This document shows, piece after piece, positions 11,029 through 19,119 of a DNA stretch of 64,000 bases (positions are counted from its first letter, which is position 1; each line of letters begins with the position of its first letter). Below the pieces are notes generated by a model. The model saw only the letters and a list, made by a program, of their open reading frames with translations. It made no database searches and was not told the DNA's origin. Position numbers and translations under genes: made by a program. The DNA comes from an uncultured Collinsella sp. (lineage in GTDB: Bacteria; Actinomycetota; Coriobacteriia; Coriobacteriales; Coriobacteriaceae). The stretch is taken from NCBI GenBank assembly GCA_934668875.1, contig CAKUON010000010.1:59070-123069 (forward strand), read 5' to 3'.

Positions 11029-11057
11029 CCCGCCCGGATAATTCCGGGCGGGTTTTT
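11029..11057 (+). terminator. Rho-independent terminator of the pentoside operon (bidirectional)
   Basis: CCCGCCCGG and CCGGGCGGG pair perfectly over nine bases around a six-base loop (ATAATT), followed by TTTTT and preceded by AAAAA. The flanking A and T runs make it usable from both strands, so it can also end the minus-strand MFS gene that stops at 11100. Confidence 0.92.
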
Positions 11058-11099
11058 GTGTTTGAATGCGAGGTTGCTATTTTGATACGTTGCCGGACC

Positions 11100-12494
11100 C
11101 TATTGATTCTTGCGCACGCAAAAGACGATGAGAGCGCAGCCAAAGGCGATGGCAGCGAACACAGCAGTGAGCATAAAGGCGCTGGTTGTTCCTGTGGTAG
11201 TGGCGGCTATGAGATGTTTTGGGTCCGATAGCTGCTGCGATGCGACGACAGTCGAGACGAGTGTGGTCCCGATGGCCCCCGATAGCTGTTGGAGCGTGTT
11301 GATGATGGCGTTGCCGTCGGCTTTTTGCTCGGGATTGAGATGTGCCAGACCGTTGGACATATTCGTCCCCATGCAGTTGCCCTGACCAAAGGCAAAGATC
11401 ATGTACAAGGCGGTTGCCAGGGTGGGGGTCAGGCTGGGGCAATATAGCGCGAACAGCACGGTGGCGAGCAAGACACATGCGCTGCCCCCAATGATGGGCG
11501 GCATGGCGCCAACTCGGTCGAGAACGGCGCCGCTTGCCAACGAAAGCACGGCGCCGAGCAGGCAGCCGGGCACAAAAAGCAGGCCGGCGGCAAACGCGTC
11601 CATGCCCATGACGATTTGTGCGTGGTTGGGCAGCAAAAAGCCGATTCCCAAACAAGCAAGCTGGATGAGCACGATGCTCAGGGTCGAGAGCGCAAAGATC
11701 GGGTTTGCAAGAACTGCGACGCGCAGCGGAGGCTCCGATGCCCTGAGCGAATGAAGACAAAATAACGTGAGGGCGACAGCGCTCAGACAAAACAGTCCTA
11801 TTGTCGAGGGTGCAAGCCATCCCTGGTGAGAGGCGCCAGAGCCAGCGAAGATGAACGCGCTGAAGGCAAGCGAGATAAGGGCGATCCCAAGGGGGTCAAA
11901 TTGTGGCCGTTCGAGTTCTGAGGACTGGCGTATCGTGGCAGCACCCAAGAGGAGCGCAACGGTGACGAGGGGAACGAGGCACCAAAAGACCGCACGCCAG
12001 CCTATTGTCGAGATGAGGTAGCCGCCAAAGGAGGGGCCGATCGCGGGCGCGATGGCGGTGATGAGGTTGCCGACGCCCATCATCGTACCCAGCAGGCTTT
12101 GGGGCGCTTGGTCCAGAATGATGTTGAACATAAGCGGAAGCGCGATGCCCGTGCCCACGCCCTGGATAAGTCTTCCTCCCAATAGGACGGCGAAAGACGG
12201 GGCAAGCGCCGACAAGAGCGTTCCCGCCAAAAAGGTGCACGCAGAGAAAATAAAGAGGCTCTTGAGCTTAAACGTTCGCTTAAAGAAGGACGACAGAGGG
12301 ATCATAAGCGAAAGAACAAGCAGATAACCGGTGGTAATCCATTGAACGGTCGATGTCCCTACGGAAAACTCTGCCATAAGAGTGGGAAAGGTGACGTTCA
12401 TGGACGTTTCCACCACGACGCCCGAAAATGACATGATGCCGCAGACTACAACCGAGGTGACGAGACGCGCGTCGAAGGTGCGATTGAATTCCAA
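11100..12494 (-). CDS. MFS multidrug/metabolite exporter, DHA2 (14-helix) type
   Basis: The start chosen is TTG at 12494, because AGGAGG sits six bases before it; this site overlaps the stop of the upstream SDR gene, indicating coupling. A longer version from 12512 would run through that site. The 464-residue protein is almost all hydrophobic segments. It opens with the EmrB/QacA-like pattern ETSMNVTFPTLMAEF and WITTGYLLVLSLMIPLSSFF, and has the loop motif GGRLIQGVGTGIALPL. It is likely a proton-driven exporter. Partners are the SDR upstream and perhaps the LysR regulator. The substrate is unknown. Confidence 0.85.
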   Translation of the reverse strand: MEFNRTFDARLVTSVVVCGIMSFSGVVVETSMNVTFPTLMAEFSVGTSTVQWITTGYLLVLSLMIPLSSFFKRTFKLKSLFIFSACTFLAGTLLSALAPSFAVLLGGRLIQGVGTGIALPLMFNIILDQAPQSLLGTMMGVGNLITAIAPAIGPSFGGYLISTIGWRAVFWCLVPLVTVALLLGAATIRQSSELERPQFDPLGIALISLAFSAFIFAGSGASHQGWLAPSTIGLFCLSAVALTLFCLHSLRASEPPLRVAVLANPIFALSTLSIVLIQLACLGIGFLLPNHAQIVMGMDAFAAGLLFVPGCLLGAVLSLASGAVLDRVGAMPPIIGGSACVLLATVLFALYCPSLTPTLATALYMIFAFGQGNCMGTNMSNGLAHLNPEQKADGNAIINTLQQLSGAIGTTLVSTVVASQQLSDPKHLIAATTTGTTSAFMLTAVFAAIAFGCALIVFCVRKNQ

Positions 12495-12504
12495 TGTGAC
12501 CCTC

Positions 12505-13287
12505 CTAGGCAACGTGCATGCCGCCGTCGACCGATATGCGCTGACCGGTCGTGTGGCCGCTCAGGTCCGAGCACAGCCAGACGACAGCGCGGGAGATGTC
12601 CTGCGGTTGGGCTAGCTTGTGGAGCGGGATGACGTGTTCCTCGAGTGCCTTATCTTGGCCGGGGTCGGTTGCCAGGGTGTTTGCCATGAGCGTGGTGTTG
12701 TCGCAGGGACCGGGTGCCACGACGTTGACGCGAATGCCGCTGCTTGCTGACTCGAGGGCTGCGAGCTCGGTGAGCGCGATGACACCGGCCTTGCTGGGGC
12801 CATAGGCTCCGAAATTGGGGGCCATGCGAACGCCACCGATCGATGCCGCGTTGACGATGGAGCCGCCGCCTTGACGCTTCATTTGAATCAGTTCGTGTTT
12901 GAGGCAAAGGAAGGTGCCCGTGAGATTTACATCGCAGATTTTTCTCCACGTGGAGCTATCGGTTTCGGTGAGTGCTCCATAGGGAATGCGTACGCCGTCG
13001 GGTCCGATGCCCGCATTGTTAAATGCGCAGTCGAGCGAGCCGAAGCGCTTGACAATGCTTGCAATGGTATTGGCTACCTGGGTCTCGTCGGAGATATCAC
13101 ATGCGAAGGCCTCGGACATACCTCCGTTAGCGTTGATTTCAAGGGACGTGGCGCGTGCCGCATCGATATTCATGTCGACGACCGCGACGTTGGCTCCCAG
13201 AGAGCCAAAATCTTTTGCGGTGACGGCTCCTATGCCTGCCCCCGCTCCGGTTACCATCACGGTTTTACCGGTAAAGCTGATATTCAT
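12505..13287 (-). CDS. SDR-family oxidoreductase
   Basis: The 260-residue protein is a classical short-chain dehydrogenase: cofactor motif TGAGAGIG near residue 13, NNAG at about residue 90, the catalytic Ser in NAASIGG, and the YGPSK pair (Tyr and Lys) at about residue 160. The C-terminal ISVDGGMHVA is the usual family ending. An acidic residue after the second strand (VDMN) favours NAD. It is preceded by AGAGAGGAG and its stop overlaps the ribosome-binding site of the MFS gene. The pair probably modifies and exports a small molecule under control of the LysR gene upstream. Confidence 0.88.
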   Translation of the reverse strand: MNISFTGKTVMVTGAGAGIGAVTAKDFGSLGANVAVVDMNIDAARATSLEINANGGMSEAFACDISDETQVANTIASIVKRFGSLDCAFNNAGIGPDGVRIPYGALTETDSSTWRKICDVNLTGTFLCLKHELIQMKRQGGGSIVNAASIGGVRMAPNFGAYGPSKAGVIALTELAALESASSGIRVNVVAPGPCDNTTLMANTLATDPGQDKALEEHVIPLHKLAQPQDISRAVVWLCSDLSGHTTGQRISVDGGMHVA

Positions 13288-13326
13288 GACGCTCCTCTCT
13301 TTGGAATGGTGCCCGTTTGGGCCTTA

Positions 13327-13341
13327 CCGATACCGTATCGG
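13327..13341. promoter_or_regulatory. Palindromic candidate operator before the SDR-MFS pair
   Basis: CCGATAC-C-GTATCGG is a perfect seven-base inverted repeat with one central base. It lies between the LysR stop and the SDR start, 40 bases upstream of the SDR start codon. LysR proteins often bind dyads containing ATAC-N-GTAT, so it is a candidate site for the neighbouring regulator. Confidence 0.5.
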
Positions 13342-13374
13342 CTAGAGGGGCGGGTGAGTCATGCGCTTTATTGC

Positions 13375-14307
13375 CTAATCTATATCCGAACGGTTATAGA
13401 TTTTGTTGATGATTTCGGTATCAGACCGAAGAAGCGTCGCGCGTGCGTATTCCACAAAAGTTGACGCTGCGTTGCTAAGGGGACGTTTTGAGGAGTAGGC
13501 AAATCCAAGATGAGCCTTCGGTATGGTTGCCTCTGGCCCGGCAAGTGGCAGGCAAGCGATTTGGCCTGCAAATCGAGAGTCTTGGATTCTTTGGGCTTGG
13601 GGGAGTGGCATGAGTGCGACGGAGTCTGTCGATACCATAAGGGCGCAGATGCTTGCAAAATCCTCAACAAGGCCTGTGATGCGGGGCGTAAACCCGGCGA
13701 TGGCACAGCAGCGCTCAAGCTCATTTCGGCTCATGCGGCTTGTATCGCAAATAAAAGAGGCTTCGGCGAGTTGGGAAAGTTCGAGATGTTCATAGCGAGC
13801 CCAGCGACTTGCCGCGCTGCAGTACAGGGCATACGGCGCTCCGTCTACCGAGACGCACATGACATCCCGTGCATTGATGATGTCGGCAGAGATAAGAATG
13901 TCGATCGAACCGCTTTGGATAAGTTCGATTGCGGAGCCTTCATTGACGGTTCGCTGGTCAATGGCCACGTCGGGACGAGCGTGGATGAAGCCGGGGAGCA
14001 ATTCGGTCAACAGCCCTTCGACGGTGCAGCCCAGGATAAGCGCATTTTCGGGGCGTTCGAGCAGCGATGACAGTCCCCGGTCGAGTTCGCAAAGAGCCCG
14101 GCGCGCATGGGGTAAGAAGGCCGCACCTGCCTCGGTGAGCTCGCACCCTTTGCGTCCTCGCTCAAAAAGCGAGACGCCGAGCTCGCGCTCAAGGCGGGCA
14201 ATTGACCTCGAAAGGCTTGGCTGTGAGACGAATAGGGATGAGGCGGCGGCCGAGATGGTGTGCGAGTCGGCTACCTTGACAAAGGCCCGCAGCTGTTCGA
14301 CGTTCAT
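13375..14307 (-). CDS. LysR-family transcriptional regulator
   Basis: The start at 14307 is chosen because MNVEQLRAFVKVAD is the normal LysR N-terminus and GAGGAG lies just before it; an in-frame extension to 14430 runs through a perfect hairpin and is rejected. The 310-residue protein has the winged HTH (SAAASSLFVSQPSLSRSIARLE) followed by a periplasmic-binding-protein-like effector domain. It is transcribed in the same direction as the SDR-MFS pair and may control that pair. The effector is unknown. Confidence 0.88.
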   Translation of the reverse strand: MNVEQLRAFVKVADSHTISAAASSLFVSQPSLSRSIARLERELGVSLFERGRKGCELTEAGAAFLPHARRALCELDRGLSSLLERPENALILGCTVEGLLTELLPGFIHARPDVAIDQRTVNEGSAIELIQSGSIDILISADIINARDVMCVSVDGAPYALYCSAASRWARYEHLELSQLAEASFICDTSRMSRNELERCCAIAGFTPRITGLVEDFASICALMVSTDSVALMPLPQAQRIQDSRFAGQIACLPLAGPEATIPKAHLGFAYSSKRPLSNAASTFVEYARATLLRSDTEIINKIYNRSDID

Positions 14308-14383
14308 GGTCTCCTCGATGGTTCGTCGGTCTGGTGGCATATTTGGGGAAGACGGCCTTGCATTATTGTTTGGGGCGCTGGAA

Positions 14384-14430
14384 ATGCAGAAGGGCCTCGC
14401 GGTCCTATGGGACGCGAGGCCCTTCTGCAT
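14384..14430 (-). terminator. Long perfect hairpin after the ABC exporter operon
   Basis: An 18-base perfect inverted repeat (ATGCAGAAGGGCCTCGCG and its complement) flanks an 11-base loop. It starts ten bases after the stop of the minus-strand ABC gene (14440) and ends before the LysR gene. On the minus strand only TTTCC follows, so the T-run is weak. It is probably the operon terminator or a 3'-end stabiliser. Confidence 0.7.
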
Positions 14431-14439
14431 CCTCGGGGC

Positions 14440-16359
14440 CTACTCTAGCTCAAACGCTCCGGTATAGAGCTGGTAGTAGTAGCCGCGCTTGGCGATGAGC
14501 TCATCGTGGTTGCCGCGCTCGATGATGCGGCCGTGATCCAGGCAGATGATCGCGTCGGAGTTGCGCACGGTGGACAGGCGGTGCGCGATGACAAACGTCG
14601 TGCGGCCTTCCATGAGCTTGTCCATGCCCTCCTGCACGATGGCCTCGGTGCGGGTGTCGATGGAGCTCGTGGCCTCGTCCAGAATCATCGCCGGCGGATC
14701 GGCGACGGCGGCGCGGGCGATCGAGATCAGCTGGCGCTGGCCTTGCGACAGCTGCGCGCCGTTGCCGGTGAGCATGGTGTCGTAGCCGTCGGGCAGGCGG
14801 GTGATAAAGTCGTCCGCGCCCGCGAGCTTGGCCGCCGCGATGCACTCCTCGTCGGTGGCGTCCAGGTTGCCGTAGCGGATGTTGTCCATCACGGTGCCGG
14901 TGAACAGATTCACGTCCTGCAGCACCACGCCCAGCGAACGGCGCAGGTCGGACTTGCGAATCTTGTTGACGTTGATGCCGTCGTAGCGGATCTTGCCGTC
15001 GGCAATGTCGTAGAAGCGGTTGATGAGGTTGGTGATGGTCGTCTTACCGGCACCGGTGGCGCCGACAAATGCGACCTTCTGGCCCGGCTTGGCGTACACG
15101 GACACGCTGTGCAGCACCTCGTGGTCGGGCGTGTAGCCAAAGTCGACGTTGTCCATGACCAGGTCGCCACGCAGCGGCACGTACTCGATCTCGCCAGTTG
15201 CGCGGTGCGGGTGTTTCCAGGCCCACATGCCGGTGTGGTGGTCGGCCTCCTCGAGCTGCCAGGTGTCGGGGTTGACCTGCGCGTTGACAAGCGTCACGTA
15301 GCCCTCGTCGGCCTCGGGCTCCTCGTCGAGCAGCTCAAAGATGCGCTCGGCGCCGGCAAGGCCCATGACCACGGCGTTGATCTGCTGCGAGATCTGGCCA
15401 ATCTGGCCGCAGAACTGCTTGGTCATGTTGAGGAACGGCACCACGACGGCAATGGAGAGCGCCATGCCCGAGAGGCTCAGGTTGGGCACGCCAAGCGCCA
15501 GGAAGATGCCGCCGGTCAGCGCGACCAGCACGTAGAGCAGGTCGCCCAGGTTCCCGAGGATCGGCATGAGGATGTTGGCGTACATGTTGGCCTTCTGCGA
15601 GACCTCGAAGAGCTTCTCGTTGCGCTCGTCAAAGTCGGCCTCGGCAGCGGCCTCGTGGCAGAACGCCTTGACGACCTTCTGGCCGTTCATGACCTCCTCG
15701 ATATGGCCCTCGACTACGCCGAGCTCAGTCTGCTGCGCGATAAAGAAGCGCGCGGAGTTGGAGCCGAGCAGCTTGGTCATAAAGGTCATAAAGGCGACGC
15801 CGGCAATGATGACCAGGCACATCCACGCGCTGTAGTACAGCATGATGAAGAACACCGTGACGATGACGATGATCGTCATGAGCAGGTTGGGCAGCGACTG
15901 GCTGATCATCTGGCGCAGCGTGTCGATGTCGTTGGTGTAGTGGCTCATGATGTCGCCGCGCTGGTGCGTGTCGAAGTAGCGGATCGGCAGGTCCTGCATG
16001 CGGTTGAACATCTTCTCGCGCAGCTTCTCGAGCGAGCCCTGCGTGATGACGGCCATGGCGCGGTTCCAGAAGAGCGAGGAGGCGACGCCCACGGCATAGA
16101 TGCAACCGAGGGTGGTCACAATCTTCAAGATCTTGGGCTGCGCGGCCGTCCAGTCGCCCGACTGCCACGATTCGCTAATGACCTGCAGCGCGCTCTGGAG
16201 AAACGTCGCGCCGATGGAATTGATGATGGCGCAGAGCACCACGCCGGCGACGACGAGGGGCAAAAGCACCGGGTAGAAGCCAAAGAGCATCTTGATCAGG
16301 CGCGTCATGGTGCCGCCCTTGCGGTTGCGTGCGCGCTCGGCGGTAGCGGCCTTACTCAT
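14440..16359 (-). CDS. ABC exporter half-transporter, canonical ATPase subunit
   Basis: The ATG at 16359 follows AAGGAGG and overlaps the stop of the partner gene by eight bases (ATGAGTAA). The 639-residue protein has six membrane helices (about residues 15-330) and then an ATPase domain with Walker A GATGAGKTT, signature LSQGQRQL and Walker B MILDEATSS, including the catalytic glutamate. The insert between the membrane domain and the ATPase (WQLEEADHHTGMWAWKHPH) is longer than usual. It pairs with the gene at 16352-18175 as a heterodimer like TM287/288 or BmrCD. Substrates are likely drugs or lipids. Confidence 0.9.
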   Translation of the reverse strand: MSKAATAERARNRKGGTMTRLIKMLFGFYPVLLPLVVAGVVLCAIINSIGATFLQSALQVISESWQSGDWTAAQPKILKIVTTLGCIYAVGVASSLFWNRAMAVITQGSLEKLREKMFNRMQDLPIRYFDTHQRGDIMSHYTNDIDTLRQMISQSLPNLLMTIIVIVTVFFIMLYYSAWMCLVIIAGVAFMTFMTKLLGSNSARFFIAQQTELGVVEGHIEEVMNGQKVVKAFCHEAAAEADFDERNEKLFEVSQKANMYANILMPILGNLGDLLYVLVALTGGIFLALGVPNLSLSGMALSIAVVVPFLNMTKQFCGQIGQISQQINAVVMGLAGAERIFELLDEEPEADEGYVTLVNAQVNPDTWQLEEADHHTGMWAWKHPHRATGEIEYVPLRGDLVMDNVDFGYTPDHEVLHSVSVYAKPGQKVAFVGATGAGKTTITNLINRFYDIADGKIRYDGINVNKIRKSDLRRSLGVVLQDVNLFTGTVMDNIRYGNLDATDEECIAAAKLAGADDFITRLPDGYDTMLTGNGAQLSQGQRQLISIARAAVADPPAMILDEATSSIDTRTEAIVQEGMDKLMEGRTTFVIAHRLSTVRNSDAIICLDHGRIIERGNHDELIAKRGYYYQLYTGAFELE

Positions 16360-18175
16360 GTGCCTCGCCTCCTTCCTGGATCTGAGCTTGCGGTGCGGAT
16401 GCCTCGGTGTCGGCTGCGGCGGTCTCGGCTGCCTCCTCGCCCTCGGCACTCATCTTATTTTGCGAGGTAAAGGTCTCGCGGTAGATCTCGCTCGTCTTGA
16501 GCAGCTCATCGTGGTTGCCGATGTCCTTGATGCGGCCGCCCTCCATGACGATGATGCGGTCGGCGTCCTGCACGGAGCTGATGCGCTGGGCGATGATGAG
16601 CTTGGTCGTGTTGGGCAGGTAGCTCGCCAGGCCCTCGCGGATCTTGGCGTCGGTCTTGGTGTCGACGGCGCTCGTGGAGTCGTCCAGGATCAGAATCTTG
16701 GGGCGACGCAGCAGGGCGCGCGCGATGCACAGGCGCTGCTTCTGGCCGCCGGAGACGTTGGAGCCGCCCTGCTCAATCCAAGTGTCGTAGCCCTTGGGGA
16801 AGCCGTCGACAAACTCGTCGGCGCAGGCCAGATGTGCGGCCTCGCGGACTTCTTCGTCGGTGGCGTTCGGGTCGCCCCAGCGCAGGTTCTCGGCGATGGT
16901 GCCGCTAAACAGCACGTTTTTCTGCAGCACCATGGCTACCTGGTGGCGCAGCGCGTCCAGGTCGTAGTCGCGCACGTCCACGCCGCCGACGCGCACGGTG
17001 CCCTCCGTGACATCGTACAGGCGGGCGATCAGGTTCACGAGCGTCGACTTGGCCGAGCCGGTGCCGCCGATAATACCGATGGTCTCGCCGCTCTTAATGT
17101 GCAGGTCGATATCGTCGAGCGCCTGGCGGCGGGCATGCTCGGAATACTTAAAGCTCACGTGATCGAAGTCGATGGAGCCGTCGACAACCTCGTGCACGGG
17201 CTCGGCGGGGTCGGCGATCGTGGGCTCGGCGGCCAGCACCTCGGTAATGCGGTGCGCCGACTCGTCGGCCATGGTCACCATGACAAAGATCATCGACAGC
17301 TGCATCAGGCTCATCAGAATCTGGAAGCCGTAGGTAAAGATGGAGGAGAGCTGGCCCACGTCGAACAGGGTGCCCTGGCTCGTGATGATGAGCTCGGAAC
17401 CCAGGTAGATGATGACGACGAACGCGCCGTTGACGCAAATGTTCATCATGGGGTTGTTGAAGGCGAGCAGCTTCTCGGCGCGGGTGAAGTCCATCTGGAC
17501 GTCGCGCGCGGCGGTGGCGAACTTCTCCTTCTCGTAGTCCTGGCGCACGTAACTCTTGACCACGCGCATGCCGGTGACGTTTTCCTCAACGGATTCGTTG
17601 AGCGCGTCGTACTTGTGGAAGACGCGGGCAAAGATCGGGCGCACCTTATGGATGATGAAGAACAGGCCAAAGCCCAGCAGCGGAATGATGACCAGGTAGA
17701 CCATGGCGACGCTGCCGCCCATGGCGTATGCCATGGTAAAGGCAAAGACCAGCACCAGCGGCGAGCGCACGGCGATGCGAATGAGCATCATAAAGGCCTG
17801 CTGCACGTTGTTGATGTCGGTGGTGAGGCGGGTGACGAGCGAGGAGCTCGAGAACTCGTCGATGTTGGCGAAGCTGAACGTCTGGATCTTGTAGAACAGG
17901 TCGCGACGCAGGTTCTTGGCAAAGCCGCAGCTGGCATGGCTGCAGGTGATGCCCGCGGCGGCGCCAAAGGCGAGTGACGTCAGCGCGATGAGTATGAGAA
18001 GGCCGGCGGTGGGCAGCATCTCGGTAACGGCGGTGCCGTCCTTGATGGCGTCGATCATGTCGGCGGTGATAAACGGGATCATCATCTGGCAGATTACCTC
18101 GCCAAGCACCAGCAGCGGCGTGGCGATCGTGACCTTCATGTAATCGCGGATGCTGCCCATAAGGGTTTTAATCAT
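16352..18175 (-). CDS. ABC exporter half-transporter, degenerate-site subunit
   Basis: The 607-residue protein has a six-helix domain and an ATPase domain. Walker A reads GGTGSAKST, with alanine where glycine is usual. Walker B reads ILILDDSTSAVD, so the catalytic glutamate is an aspartate, as in the weak-site subunits of heterodimeric exporters. The signature VSGGQKQR is intact and would complete the partner's active site. Its start overlaps the MarR gene stop (ATGATTAA) and its stop overlaps the second ABC gene, so the three genes are translationally coupled. The last 30 residues are Ala/Glu-rich. Confidence 0.9.
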   Translation of the reverse strand: MIKTLMGSIRDYMKVTIATPLLVLGEVICQMMIPFITADMIDAIKDGTAVTEMLPTAGLLILIALTSLAFGAAAGITCSHASCGFAKNLRRDLFYKIQTFSFANIDEFSSSSLVTRLTTDINNVQQAFMMLIRIAVRSPLVLVFAFTMAYAMGGSVAMVYLVIIPLLGFGLFFIIHKVRPIFARVFHKYDALNESVEENVTGMRVVKSYVRQDYEKEKFATAARDVQMDFTRAEKLLAFNNPMMNICVNGAFVVIIYLGSELIITSQGTLFDVGQLSSIFTYGFQILMSLMQLSMIFVMVTMADESAHRITEVLAAEPTIADPAEPVHEVVDGSIDFDHVSFKYSEHARRQALDDIDLHIKSGETIGIIGGTGSAKSTLVNLIARLYDVTEGTVRVGGVDVRDYDLDALRHQVAMVLQKNVLFSGTIAENLRWGDPNATDEEVREAAHLACADEFVDGFPKGYDTWIEQGGSNVSGGQKQRLCIARALLRRPKILILDDSTSAVDTKTDAKIREGLASYLPNTTKLIIAQRISSVQDADRIIVMEGGRIKDIGNHDELLKTSEIYRETFTSQNKMSAEGEEAAETAAADTEASAPQAQIQEGGEAHE

Positions 18176-18674
18176 CCAGTTCCTCCCAGGTTACGCGGAT
18201 TTTCTCGAGCATCTCGGCAAGCTGTTCGCACTCGTCGTGAGTGAGGGCGCTAAAGGCCTGCTCCCTAAAGCGGATGCGGGCCGCCTGGTCGATGCGGGCG
18301 TTTTCCCGGCCGGTTTCGGTCAGGCGAATGGTGAGCTGCCGTCGATCCTTGGGGTTACGGCTGCGCTCAATGAGGCCGTTGAGCTCGAGCTTGGACAGGA
18401 TCTCGGAAAGCGACCCCGGCTTGAGGTCGAAGTGCATGCCGAGTTCCTGCTGCGACATCTCGCCGCCGGGCTGCTTGGCCAGCAGGCAGATAATGGGCGC
18501 CTTGCCGGACACGCCTCCGCCATGAAAATGCATGTAATGGCCGCAAAAGCCCAGGCCATTGAGGATGCGCTTGGCAAGCTTGTCTTCTGAGCTAACCGCT
18601 TCGGGTGCATCCGCCGGTTGTGACGGGTCGCCGCCGGGCTCGTGCGAACAAAGGTTAAGAGGTTCATCGCACAT
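18168..18674 (-). CDS. MarR-family regulator of the ABC exporter
   Basis: The 168-residue protein has a MarR winged helix (MSQQELGMHFDLKPGSLSEI, then wing RNPKDRRQLTIRLTETG). The N-terminal 30 residues are unusual, with cysteine and histidine (MCDEPLNLCSHE and FCGHYMHFHGGG), which could bind a metal or react with oxidants. A promoter with -35 TTGACA and -10 TAGATT lies upstream, together with a TTAGTTAGG/CCTAACCAA dyad. Coupling to the two ABC genes makes autoregulation of an efflux operon likely. The ribosome site AGGAG is 12 bases before the ATG, which is longer than usual. Confidence 0.88.
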   Translation of the reverse strand: MCDEPLNLCSHEPGGDPSQPADAPEAVSSEDKLAKRILNGLGFCGHYMHFHGGGVSGKAPIICLLAKQPGGEMSQQELGMHFDLKPGSLSEILSKLELNGLIERSRNPKDRRQLTIRLTETGRENARIDQAARIRFREQAFSALTHDECEQLAEMLEKIRVTWEELDD

Positions 18675-18695
18675 GAATTAGTGTTGCTCCTTTCT

Positions 18696-18758
18696 TTAGT
18701 TAGGTAGAGGAATTGTTTTGTGCCTAACCAATCTAGGAGCGCATAGATTAATTGTCAA
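18696..18758 (-). promoter_or_regulatory. Promoter and operator of the MarR-ABC operon
   Basis: On the minus strand TTGACA (18758-18753) and TAGATT (18735-18730) are separated by 17 bases. Just downstream, TTAGTTAGG (18696-18704) and CCTAACCAA (18723-18731) form an inverted repeat matching at eight of nine positions. One arm overlaps the -10 box, so a bound repressor would block transcription. The likely ligand is the MarR protein itself. Confidence 0.7.
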
Positions 18759-18773
18759 GGTACCAAACTAGTG

Positions 18774-18936
18774 GTTACGCGGTTTTACCAAACCGCGTAA
18801 CGGCTCGACGCTGCAAACGCTCCTAAGCGGCAATCTGGCGTTCAATCGTCGGGCATGGCCACAAGGCCTATGCCCTCCTCTTTCGCGCCACCTTGCTCGC
18901 TTAGGAACGTTTTCGCTGTCCGTCCTCAACCTGTGA
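18774..18936 (-). repeat. Structured repeat element, copy 1 of 3
   Basis: This copy lies in the 445-base gap between the MarR gene and the pyridoxamine kinase gene. It has four helices. The end hairpin is 12 bp with plus-strand loop TACC. A long stem pairs 18815-18833 with 18893-18912, with one bulged T. A short inner stem contains GGCG/CGCC. The central hairpin is GGGCAT-GGCC-ACAA-GGCC-T-ATGCCC. The same layout recurs at 43637 and 59177. It sits directly upstream of the MarR promoter. See the findings for the strand argument. Confidence 0.8.
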
Positions 18937-18962
18937 TTCCGCCACGGTCCGCTTCGGTGCAT

Positions 18963-18995
18963 GTGATCCCTTGGGGACGGAGGAAAAGGGATCAT
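18963..18995. repeat. GGGGACGGAGGAAAA repeat, copy a
   Basis: A 33-base unit beginning GTGATCCC and ending GGGATCAT, with the core TTGGGGACGGAGGAAAA between inverted arms TGATCCC/GGGATCA. A copy identical at 29 of 33 positions lies inside the M20 peptidase gene at 42083. The remaining 19000-19119 stretch shows nothing further that I can identify apart from the leader of the next gene. Confidence 0.75.
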
Positions 18996-19119
18996 TTTCC
19001 GAAACCTTTCCGCAACAATTTGCACTTCGTACCGCTCGCCTCCGCTTACAACGTCCCCTGCGCTACACTTAGTCGCACTGTGGCGCTGCTGCGCCGCGCC
19101 CGAACCAAGGGGGACACTC

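Noticed and set aside
14506..16470. 654-codon plus-strand frame opposite the ABC exporter gene
   Set aside because: It is antisense to a gene with all ABC motifs; its His/Val/Asp-rich translation is the usual artefact of high-GC codon bias.
16292..17977. 561-codon plus-strand frame opposite the second ABC gene
   Set aside because: Same shadow effect; no family likeness and no ribosome site.
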